Positions 1 through 12,800 of a stretch of 64,000 nucleotides of DNA are shown in pieces; the stretch's first letter is position 1, and each line of letters starts with the position of its first letter. Where the stretch lies: positions 62,001-126,000 of the forward strand of contig NW_026515488.1 in assembly GCF_014898815.1 (NCBI RefSeq). The letters run 5' to 3'. The notes beneath the pieces were generated by a model. The model had not been told where the DNA came from. It saw only the letters and a list, made by a program, of their open reading frames with translations, and searched no databases. This stretch comes from Panonychus citri (Eukaryota; Arthropoda; Arachnida; Trombidiformes; Tetranychidae). The position numbers and the translations under genes are program-made.

Positions 1-808
1 TTTTTGATAACTCATTTCTATTAGCAACAATTAGTATAAAATAGTTATTATACTAATCTCACACTAATTGTCTCATTTAATGTTTAAACCAATCAACCGA
101 CCAACCAACTGATTTAACCCTCTCAACACCTCAAAATCTCTTGTAACCAACAATCAATGTGTCATCTTGATCACGTTCAAGTTTCGTTTCTCATTTGATT
201 AAGTTAATAGTTACAAGAGATTGAAGACAAAATTTAGTCAATCGTTTGTTTACTTTTTTTCTTCCTCATCAAATCAGTTAATCATCAGGCAGAATTCAGA
301 ACTTGAAGACATCAATTGATTGGTAATCGTGAGTTTTACAAGTTTTCGAGATCAAAGTTACTTTTTTTTCAGCTGATTGTTGATTAGTGATTTTGTTTGC
401 GTGTTCACGTTTCGCAGAATTGGACAGAAATAAATATTTTACCAAACACACGACGTGATTAGTGTAGCGAAAGTTTCAACAGGAGACAGAAAATTGAATA
501 ATTAAGATGATTGGTAAGGTGAAAACAGAGCTCAATTGACAACTGAGACAACAATCAACAAATTACCGATTGTCTTGGTTGGATTCAAATGATTAAATCA
601 TCGTCATCATCTTCATCTTCATCTCCTATTTTTGTTGAGAAAAAAAGGTGAACAAAAACAAACGTGTACAAGTGAATTTTAGATTAACGCTTGAGTAACA
701 TTGATCTTTCCTCTTATTGCTTATCATCATCCTGAGACTTGATCATCATCATCATCATCATCAACCAAGTAGCATCATCCATCCTCTTACACTTTGTTTT
801 AATCCAGT
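1..808 (+). other. 5' flank/UTR of the PDZ gene
   Basis: No coding region is visible. The stretch is AT-rich, with TCATCATC-type triplet runs near 600-630 and 745-765. A possible splice acceptor (AATCCAG) lies at 801-807, two bases before the ATG at 809, so a 5' UTR intron may end here. No TATA box can be assigned with confidence. Confidence 0.4.
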
Positions 809-3800
809 ATGGATTCACTTGTTTATGGTGAACATTATGGTTCTCATCCTCCTACAATAGCATCACAATCAACATTACATCGAAATTGTAGTTTATCCAA
901 ATCCAACGGATTATCCCCTCAATTATCATCCTGTTCGTCATCATCATCCTCATCCTCATCTTCTTCCTCCTCATCATCTTCATCTTACAACAGCAACAAT
1001 AATACAATTAACCCAGAATCAAACGATTTTGTTACTGTGGTTGAAGTTGATGAAAATTTGAGAAAGAATCGACAACAGGTTCCATCTAATTTAATTAATG
1101 ACAGTGATATTAATCACTCTCATCAACAATTAAATCATTCATCGCCAATGATCATGTCACCAGCAACAATTAAACAGCAACCGGCAGCCTCGGTGAACAG
1201 TGTTAATGGATCAACAATAGAGTCTTTTGTTACAGTTCTTGAGGTGGGAAATCCTCCCATACAAAATGGTCAATCTCGTGAAATTGGTGCTAATAATGTT
1301 GTCATGACTAATCATCATCCTGGTGAAAGTGTCAATCGACATCAACTAGTTAATATTGATAAGGCCAACAATGAACCTCGATTAATCACCAAGACGAAAA
1401 CACTATTGGAACAGGTAACCGTTTATCGGCTTCCAGGTGAACGATTGGGAATGACATTAAAATTTGATGGCGGTGCTAATCTAGATGAGACTATTGAGAA
1501 TCTTTATATTCAAAATATTAATCCCGATTCACCGGCTTCTCGGATTTCAGGCTCAACTTTGGGTAGACTTTGTGAAGGTGATGAGATTCTGGAGATTTCT
1601 GGTGATCCGGTCAACACGATGACCAGGAAAGAGTGTGTAGCCGCTCTTGGAGATGCTCCCATTTGTTTTAAGATGCTGATTAAACGTCAAGAAACCATTT
1701 CCATTACAGAGACAACAACAAAACCAGCCAACCAGCCCACACTTGCAATACAACCGACTCATACACCGATTGCTGCCACTTTATCAAGCCCCGTTGAACA
1801 ACAATCATCTTCATCATCCTCCTCCACAACAACAGGTGAAGTTGATTATCACAAGGCAACTTTACGCCGAGTTGATTCCGAGAATGTGTTAACTCCACCA
1901 TTACGAACTAGACGACAACCTCCCCCAGTACCACCGAGAAATTCAACAACCTCATTGACCAGTGGAAACAGTTTTCGATCACCAATAAAACCTCCAGCTC
2001 GTAAGAGACCCTCTCAACCCCCACCACTGCCTCCAAGACGATCAAAGGATACAACAGGTAAATTAGTTTCAACTGCTCGTCCACCGGAGGCTCAACTTTG
2101 TCCACTTCCAGTTAATCCTAATGATGAAAACACAACTTCATCAGGAACCATCGATACATCAGTAATTACCCATTCTAATCAAATGGTTACATGCTCTTCC
2201 TCTATAATTGTTGATTGTAATCAAAAACCTGGTCAACAAGGCAAAGAAAACGCTAAACCATCAACACCAATTGTGGATAATGTGTCATCTTCAAAAATTT
2301 CAATTACTAATCTTGCAATAGACAATAATTGTGATTCCAATGGTTTATCATCATCATCATCATCTTCATCATTCACCTCAACCATGATGGGTACACCATA
2401 TTTGAATGGGACTAGTGAAATGATTATCCAAGGAATTAAAAACGTTGATGATAAATTATTGATTAAAGATCATCATCCATCCAATCCTTTCAATAAAATT
2501 AAATCATCTTATGATAACCACCAATATAATCATCATATCGACCAATCGTTACCAGCACCACCAGAGCTTTACATGGATACGATATCACCCAAAACTAATC
2601 TGGTAAGTTTCAAAGTTTTTTCCAATCAATTTAAATCCATTTTTACACAGCTATCAATCAAAATATCAATTATAATTAAAGCTTTAACGATTATCCTTCC
2701 AGTGTAAGATTTTTTTTCAATTATCTTTCAATGTTCTTTGCCAATAATATGTTTTGACCGAAAATCGTCCTTCAATCAATAGACATGAGATATTATTACT
2801 TGTTTATCATATTCTTTCTCATATTATCTGTCTAATTTTGGAACTTTTTTTCTTTTTTTTTCTTTTCAAAAATGAAAAAGGGTATTGAATCAGATTCTGA
2901 TGATACTGGAAGCTCAGTTTCCACTGTTGTTGAAAGATTTTCCTTTACTGGTTATTCATGTTCCCCAAGTGATTTCTCGTCTTCCAATGGTGAGAGTTCA
3001 TCAAATAACAGCAACAGTTTAAGATTACCTGTAACCGGATCCAATGTTATATCCATATCTCCATCGCAATCATCCACTGCCACCATCAACACAACTCCAT
3101 CAATAAATCCCCCATCATCATCTTCTTCCAATTTTATTGATATTGGTAAAGTTCTTGATCCTTTTGAAAAACTTCGTCGTGAATTTGATGAAAAAGGTTC
3201 CTTAGAAGAGCTTATTGCTGAAGCTAAATCCGGTTTTTCATTGGATAATCTGATGAATGATAAGAATGAACCACGTTTAAACCAATCATCAGGTTTATCA
3301 TCAACTTCATCAAAAACAATAATAATAATAATAATAATGGTAATTCATTGTCAACAAATCCATCTTCATCTCTATGTTCAATTCTTGGTCCACCAACTCA
3401 CCAGGCACCATCACCACCAATAACTTCAATTCCCTCCCTTTCACCTTCTCGGTATGAGGTTAACTTGGATGATTATGATGACATTCAAAGTATTTCATTA
3501 TCATATGATTCAAATAATATAACCAACTCTTCAAATATTACAACATCAACCTTTTGTGAACCCATCGTTGAGCCACCTAAAAGTTTTAGCAATAATTTCC
3601 CAAGTATCAGGGAAGAGGAAGGTGAAAGTAGTAGTAATAATAGTAGCCTTGAGTATCAGCATGTTAATCTTAATCAGACTAACGATAAGAAGATGATTAA
3701 GAGTACACTTGATGAGAATAGTTGTATTATTACGTCAAATCCTGATGCTGCAATAGCGGCCGCTGATTCGGTTACATTGGATGCTCAAGAAATCCTGTCT

Positions 3801-6800
3801 ATTGTTGAGAGTATGAAACTTGATGATGATTTAAGTTTAATTCCATCAATTAGTGATACGTTGCCAATAATTGGGGATAAATCGATGACACCCAAAATCC
3901 GAAGTAGTTGTTTCGCTAATGAAGAAACTATTTCAGGAAATGTTTCAGCCAACTTATCATCTTCATCTTCATCTTCTTCTTCAGTGAATGGACATTCTCC
4001 CCTATCAGCATCTTCTTCATCTTCTTCGTCAACCTCTTCATCAACTCTTCCGATTGCCTCAGAGGTATTATCAACAATTAGAGATGATTGTGATGAAGAT
4101 AAACCAGTTCAGTTACAACAGGAACTAAGAATTTCATCAAATTCAACCTCTTTATCCTCAGTAATCACTTCTCCCTATGAAAGGAAAACCATTACTCAGT
4201 CTTACGAGCTTATGAACAACGGTAATAAAGAATCACAATCAGAGGTTGATTATAATGAAGAAGATTCAAGAATTATCAATGGAAATGGTATTCGCAATGT
4301 TTCTGGTAGTCGTAATTCAAGCATTTGTAGCAATTCAAGTAGCGATTCATCATCTTCACTTATTTCACCATACACACCAACAGGATCAGTTTCTTCATCA
4401 TCATCTTCTTCAACTAGTGACCCCAGGCTATCACCAGCTCGATTAACCCAAAGGTGTAACAAATTGAATAACAATCGATCATCAATTCCCAAAATGGTTG
4501 AATTACCAAGTCGCACATCTCGTTCCCAATCATCTTCAGGCCTATTGTCACGTAAATGTAAATCAACATTAAATTTATCGTCTTTCACTGACTTTGACAG
4601 TAAACCAAGTCTAATACCTCGACCAATTATATCAAATGCCAAATCAACAACAAACCTAACAGCAATTAATGGCTTCCATACAATATCACGTTTCCATAAC
4701 CATAGTAATAGTAATGGTTACACCGGAAATCACAGTAACAATGGTACAGGGGTCATTGGTAATAATAATAATAATGGCTACTATAATGGTAATAACAATG
4801 TTAATGGTTATCTTAATCATCACCATAATCTTCAGCAAGTAAATAACAATCAACAGCAGAATCACCATCAGCAACAGTCAATCAATGGGTCAAGAAAAAA
4901 TGGTTCCATCATCCGGAGATCAAAATCCATTGAAAATATGAGATCATTAGCTTATAACGTTAACAGCGTCTCTTCATTATCATCAAATGGTCACCACAAT
5001 CAATCTAATCGTCGAGTAACAACAACAACGACAGGAACAGGAGGTGGAGATGTTGAATCATTTGGAAGATCACAATTTAAACCAAAAGATTATCCACCAA
5101 TAATTAACCATAATAATCATCAAGTAACAACAGTCAACAGTAAAAACGATTCTGCCAAAACAATTGACCCACAATCAGCTAATCACCTTTACCATTCCAA
5201 CGGAACCCGAAGTCACAATTATCATTATAACAATAATCATCCAACAAATGGACAATCAAAAATCTCATCTTACTCGTAAGTAAATTAATTGCGAAGAGAA
5301 ATTTTCTTCTCTTTAATTTAACATTTTTCATTTTCCATTTTCTTTTCTAAATCAAAATCGATAATCGATTAATCAAAAAGAAAAGAACAAAAAATTATCC
5401 AATCAAAAGTGTGTTTACATTTTCTCTCAACAATTTAACTGTTTACGAAATTTTTTCCAATCTAATTAATTAATTTCTTCGTTCAATTAATTTCTCAACA
5501 ATTACAATTAACACCCTGAGAGATGGTCAAGGATTAATTGTTGTTTCTTCTTTGGGTTAATTTATTCACTTCGCTTCAATTGTTATTGTTTTTAGTTGGT
5601 TGATTCTGTTGTTTGTTTTATGCAAAATTTTGTTAACCAGTTTTTTTTTGTTTCTTCTGTTTTTATTATCATTTCTGTTGATTGTTTCATGTAACTGTTA
5701 TTATTTTCATTTCCATGATGAGATTTTCTTTTACTCAACGTGTATGATATTCAAACATCCGAATCATTGGTCTTTCTCTCTTAATCTCATACATTTACCA
5801 TTTCCACTCTAATCAACTTCGGTCTGTCAGTGATGGTGAGAAACATAATCAACCACCATCACCAAGGAAAATCAACATGCCTGAACCAAGTAGCTTTCAT
5901 TTATCATTTATTATATCATCATCATCATCATCATCATCTCAACATTTGTATATTATGTCACCTAAATAATCAAATAACGGAATGGATTAAGTTTACTGGG
6001 TGAAACGAAATGAAAAAAAACAAAAGGAGAAAAAAATTAGAGTAAACACTTTTGTTTTCTCGCCCAAAATTCAGCTGATTATCTTGAAATTGCAACAATT
6101 ATTCAAATGATTTACAGTTATGCTTATCTATTATTCAATTGCAACATCTAAACAGCCTTAAGCCAATTTGTGATTGTGTTTAAAAGTGATAAGTGGTTTA
6201 GGAAGTATTTAACTGACCACTTTTTCATACTGACAAATCACAAAACCAAACCATTTATTACAATTATCCTGTTTTTAGTAACACTTTCTAAATATTGTTA
6301 CTTTTTGTTTCACCAACACCAACAATTAACATCATCTTTATCATTATCGACACAATTACAGTCCCAAAACTGTTGCAACAACAATTAGAGGTTCATTCAA
6401 TTTTGTCTACTCAAAAACAAACAAAGTTAAACATGAAATGATATTCAAACAATGTATCAACAATTAAGAGATGAGAGTAACTTTGATTTTTTCCCCTTTA
6501 ATCATGATTATCTCATGTCCATTAGTTTTTGATTAACTACATTGTTTATTTGTCATTATTATTCTGTTGTTAACTCTATTCACCCTTAAGGCTTAAATAA
6601 TCAATTTATTTCTGCCAAATATCATCATGGTTTTGTTGTTGTTTATCACAATCATGATGATTTCAAATTCTTGTAAACAAAAACATGAAGCTAATTGTTG
6701 TTTTTGTAAATCTCCTTTCCTTATATAAATTATATCCTTTGGTTAATCTTATACTTTAATTTATCCATTCAGTATATAAATCTAATTGGAATCACTATCA

Positions 6801-9800
6801 TCATCATCATCATTTATGAATTAACCTAATTGTACATTGGCCAACCCCTCACCTCAAGGCAACAACAACAACAACAACTACAAATCAACAATCAACAATT
6901 AACCATTAATCGTATTGGTCAACCCTGTGCCTGGTTGATTTTAATTCACCTTTTCAAAGCAAATTAATTATATTATCTCTCTGACCTCTTGTTTAATATT
7001 TTCCTCTTTAATCAACTTTACTAATCTACAATTTTAATCTTCTATTCAGTTAATCAGAATTTTTTATTGTCTTAATTGTTATGGTAACTTTTTGTTTTCT
7101 CTCATTGATTTCACTTGATTAACTGTTGCCCTTTATTTTTCTTAATCACTAGAATAATAATTAACATAGTTACAATTGAAGAATCTTAATTAAGCTGTTG
7201 GATTAATCAACTTTTATTACGATTAATTTTCCACCTTAATCAAGATTAAACTTTAATTTTCCCTCTTCTCTTTTTTTCTCCCGCCAAGAAAAAGACAAAG
7301 AAACTGTTTACTTATTTTCTATTCAGTTTCTTTGTTTCCTCTTGACAACAACTCTCACCAATCAAGTTAATTTTCTCTCTCTCTCTCTCGTTATTTACAA
7401 TTAACGTAATTTCTAATCAGTGTATCTGTTAATCTTGTATTCCAATTGTTCTTAATTACTCTTCTCTTGTTACCCTTTCTTTTTAATCTTTGATTGAAGA
7501 GAGAGAAGAACAGAAGATGGAAGAGCAAATGTTCTTTTTAATTTTTTTTCTATTCTCTTTTTTGCTATTCCGTGTGATGGTTGAATAAGATTAACCAAGA
7601 TGAAGAAGAAGGAAGAAGCTGATGATGGATAAAGATGGCGATGGTTCCAACATGTTGAAGATGTTGGTGGATAACAAAGCTGCTTCTCTACCCCTGATAA
7701 TGATAATGGTGAAGAAGAAGATGAAGATGAGAAGATGAGAAGATGGAGTCTCTCTTTTCTCTTCTCTTTTATTTCTGTTACATCTTTTTTACTCCATCAT
7801 TATTATTCCAATTTTTATCTTTAACGAATTTACGTTTGCTTATCTTCATCTTCATTTACCTGATGATGATTCTGATGATGATGGCGTTGGTCTGATTAGT
7901 TGTGTCTTGTGTTTTTTTTCCTTCTCTTCCCAACTCATCTAATTTTTCATTTTCTCTTTTTTTTCTCCTCTAAAGGTGTTACTCTAATTATTATATTTTC
8001 GATTCATTCGGATTACATGAAACGGAGATAAAGAGAGAGAAAAGGTTTCTCCTCCTTCTGAGTTAACTATTCCAATTCTATTACAACATGGCTTCTTTCA
8101 CCATCATCGTTATCTTAATCCAATTAATTCTTCGTCTCTCTCTCTCTCTCTTATTGTATTATGAAGAGATGGTGATTATTATCATCCATTATCTTCTAGT
8201 ATGATATTTACCTTGACAGGTAGACACTCTTATGTGTGTCTATTTAAATGTCACGTTTGTGTGTTCACTTTGATTGTTGGTCAAACTTGTTACAAATCTA
8301 AAATTTAGATGTTGATAATCAACTCTAATCATCTCAATCCAGTTACTTGAAAACGAGTTGTTTATTTTGATCATAACCTTTTCCATTCATAATCATGAGT
8401 GATCATGATTAAATCAGTCTCGTCATTCAATTGTCTCCTTCCTTTTTTTTATGTTGATTGATATTAACTCACTACTACTACTGCCATTTTTTTTAATCCA
8501 GTTTGAAACTGTTAAAATTACTAATCAACTAATTATTTAATTTTCTTCACCTGAAACAATTTAAACTTTTCATTCGTAAGGTCAATTGACTGATTGACTT
8601 GCTGACTGATTAATGATATTGATTAGTAACAATTTTAGATACTAATCAGTGTGTATTTTTAATCTTCTACCTGTCATCTGATTATACATTTAATCAGATG
8701 AAAATCAATCAATTACTCGCCGAATTTAAAAATTCAAATGTTAATAACAATCAGTTAATCGTAAATATTAAGGTTATGTTACATTTAAACCCACAGAAGA
8801 AAACCAAAGAAGCCAAAATAATTAAACTAATCATTTTAATCAAATTTATCAATAGAAAAGGAAAACTCAATTAACCAACCTTTGAACTTAATCAACACAA
8901 TTAACCTTTTAATTAACCTCAATTTACGCCCAATCACTTGACAATGAAACACTGACGAGCAATCAACTGATTTAACTTTAAAAAAATATTCTGTCATCAA
9001 ATTAATATTATAATCGTCATCATCTTAATCACAATTAGGTTGATTGTTTTGATGGTGATGTTGACACAAGATAATTAATTTTATCATAATTTTCAAGTTT
9101 CAACCAAACAAATTGATTAAAACCATAACCATATTGATAACAATTAACCATAATCAGAAATTATGATTAACTTGGAATCACCTTAATCAGAACTAAATTG
9201 TTACCGTAGTCAAGACAATTTAAATAATTATCTTAATCATATTACTAATCAAATTAATATTCATCCATAAATGATAATTACAATTGATGTTAATTGTTGT
9301 TCTGGTTTTCTTGTTAATCATAATCATCAACTTAACTACAAAAAGCTACTTTAATTTAATCTCACTAAGCTTAACAATCATTAGGGAAAAAAGTTTAATT
9401 TGTTTCGTTGTTGAAACATAATCAACTTAATTGTGATTAAGATGAAGATGATTTAATTTAATGTGAAAAAAAGTCTCAAGAATTAACTCTCTCACGGTAA
9501 CCAAATCTAATGAACAATATCAGCAATTTAGTTTAATTGTGATTAAATTGTACGATTTATTTTCCTCTCTTGATCAACAATTGTAACCAATAACTGTTAA
9601 TTAATCGATATGATTAACTAATTGTTGACACGAAAACGATTGGAAAGAAAAAAGTTAATTCTAATCAATAACAATATTTGATCATCGATTTAAATTACTG
9701 AGACACTTAATTGTGATCCTCTAACACGAAGACAATTAAATTTAGGTTAATAGTTGATCAGGTTACTATTACTTGCTAATGATTAGTTAATTGTGAAAAT

Positions 9801-12800
9801 TAAATTCACCTGGAAGACAATTATGTTGATCGTATGTTAAATCGTTGCAATTTAATTTAATTACATTTTCAATTGCGATTCTGGACTTACCGTTGATTGT
9901 TAATCATCATTAACCAAGCAAAAACTAATTTTGATTTGTCTAATTGTCGCTCTCATCTTAATCATCTTGAAATGCTTGGAATGATAAATGATGATTAAGT
10001 TAAACAATCAACGATGATAATTTAACAAATGTTTTCTTGTCAATGGAAAAGCGTTAAACCATAACAATAATAACAATCAACGGGCTGATCATTTATTGTT
10101 AACAATTTAATGGTTAACAATTTAGATGAAAAAAACTTTCACAATTTATTTGTGATCACAATCAATGAGCAATTTATTGATATCGTGATGATAATTTGAA
10201 TAGAAATCAATAACACTGAATGTTAATTGTTACTATTCAAATTAATCAACTCTCAAAATCAAACTGAAATCAACAATTAAACATAAATCATCACCCAATG
10301 ATTATTAGAGCAGATGAGTTAAGATAATGTTAATTAAATTGTGATTAAGGTGAAGTTTGTGTCTCCTTGATTGATTAACTAATCACCGTTATATTTATAA
10401 ATTACATAAGGTGAAAACTATTCAGAGAGAGAGACAATTTAAATTAAATTAAATTTGTGCTTAATCAAGTTTCAATTCATTGATTATAAACTTAAATCAA
10501 TCTAAATGGTGAAAGAAACAAACATGAACCATGATCATGATTAAGTTGACAGTTGATGATAATCAACATGATAATGATAATGGAGGATGTATCTTGATGA
10601 TATGTGATTAGTTAGATAATCATGAAAATCTCCCTGAAAGCAATTTAGTTAATCATTTATCTGAACACAATCAGAAAGCAAATGAAAACCTGTTGGTCAA
10701 TTGAATTGATGTTCAACATGAAATCGTTACTAGTTTACCAATGCTAGAGGGGCTTAGGGGTTAATCATCATCATCATCACTGAATTGGTTCCGGTTTTGA
10801 TTGAAATCATGGTGTTGATCATCACGGAAGCTCTCATCATAGTAACCCTGTCTTACTATATACAGGGTATCCATTTGGTACAGGGTTTAAATGGAAACCT
10901 TATTTTTTTCATTAATAAAAACTGTTATTTTTTTCTGGTCATTGATTCAATTTTCAGGTAACAGGAATCAACTGATTTCTGGTTTGACCAGGATTTTCAT
11001 GATGATGATGATGATGATGATGGAGGTGGGAGGAGGGAGGGATGAGGGATGAGGATGGACTCTCTTCCTTGATATTCAAGGATAATATCAATGTTTTGCC
11101 AGCAATCAACTTAATTTAGTTCCTGGTTTTTTTTTCTTCTTCTTTTCAAATTTTTCTTCCAATTTCTTGGTTCAGTTTCTGTTCTTGTTGTTGTTGATTT
11201 TCAATGTGAGAAAAAAAAATCTCACCTTGATTAACTAAACATGATTAAGAAAATGCTGATTGTTAATCATCGTCATTATCTCTACCTCTCTCATGAATTA
11301 GTTTAATTGTAATACATGAATATTACATTGATTGTTACCAGATACATAATCAAATTAAATTGGTTGCTTTTCACTCTGATGATTTGGTAAAATATTGACA
11401 ATTGTTTGTTGAGTTTTTGTTGTTGTTGTTGTTTTGTTACCTCTTGATTGTTGATTAACTAATTATCTTCAGGGAATTTATAATTTACAGACTAATTAGA
11501 TTAGTTTTTGATTTTTGTTTGCCTGTAATTATGTGTTCAGTGTGTTGACAATTAGTTTGTTTGGTTGATTAATTGTTTGATCGTGAAAAAAAAAGTTCAT
11601 TGATTTTTAAGTTACTTTGTTTTTCTTGGTGTGATTGCTAATTGTTGTTGTGATTGATAATTAGTTGATTGTTTATCATTACTATTGATTGGATAATTAT
11701 TCAGTAACTAATTATGTTTGAACAATCAACTAATTTCTGACAAAGTGAATACAATTTGCAATTTTTGATTAACTCAAATTATATTTTCAACATAAACTGT
11801 TAGTTTTTTGACCTTAGAATCTTAATTTGATTACTTACAATCCTTCATTAATCAAGTTAATCAAGTTAATCATTGTCAATTCAGTGATTCATTTTTCATG
11901 AATCATTCATGATAATCATGCATATGTATTTATGAATTAATTTGGATTAAGTTTAATTGTAAATAATCAAGTTGATTACCAAGAGGAGATGGAAAAACTA
12001 ATTCCTAAATGTCAGATAAAGTTAGTAAATCCTTTGCCTGAGGCTATTCACTGATCACAATTAACAAAATAATCAAAAGATAATACTATTGATTGATAGT
12101 TCCGTTAATCAGTTTAACTTAATTGTCATATTTTAATCTAGTAATTTAAATAATTAAAATGAACCACACTAAAGTATGGGAAAATATTTCACTTGAAACT
12201 TAAAACTTTATTTGAACAACAAAAAGTAATTAAATTGATTTAGTTGTTGGCAATTTACTTATTATTTGTTACTTGATTAACTACTTTACACTTAATTGTT
12301 GTTAATAATTATTAAGTGTTGAAATGATTAAGATGACCACTGGTTAACCAATTAACTTTCAAAGGTTTCAAATTTAAATCTCAAAATCAATAATAATAAT
12401 AATCAATTCTGATCACGTCTCAATCTTTCAACCAACAATCATAACAATTTAATTTAATTGTTATCATTATGAGTGACCAATTATCAACAATTAATCTTAA
12501 CTGAAATATTGATTGTTCAAGTTATGTTACAATTAAATTAAGAAAAAATATCAAATACCTTTTTCTCAATATCTTTCATAAATATAAATCAAATTGATAA
12601 TAATGATCAATATACTGAATTAAATTTGATTGTTATTAACATTTAAATTGTTATCAAGATACAACAACAACAAAAATCAGAATTGATTGTTGACAACATA
12701 ACCAATATCATATATTAGGTCAATTTAAATTGTTGTTATTAAATTTTTTTTAATTCAATTGTTGATCAGCATGAAGATGATTCGTGAGAATCATGAGTTA

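Noticed and set aside
4250..4642. 130-aa - strand open frame opposite the PDZ gene exon 2
   Set aside because: Shadow of a biased coding exon; no family match and no splice context.
5600..6388. Two small + strand frames after PDZ exon 2
   Set aside because: AT-driven hydrophobic sequence without acceptor or donor; lies in the intron.
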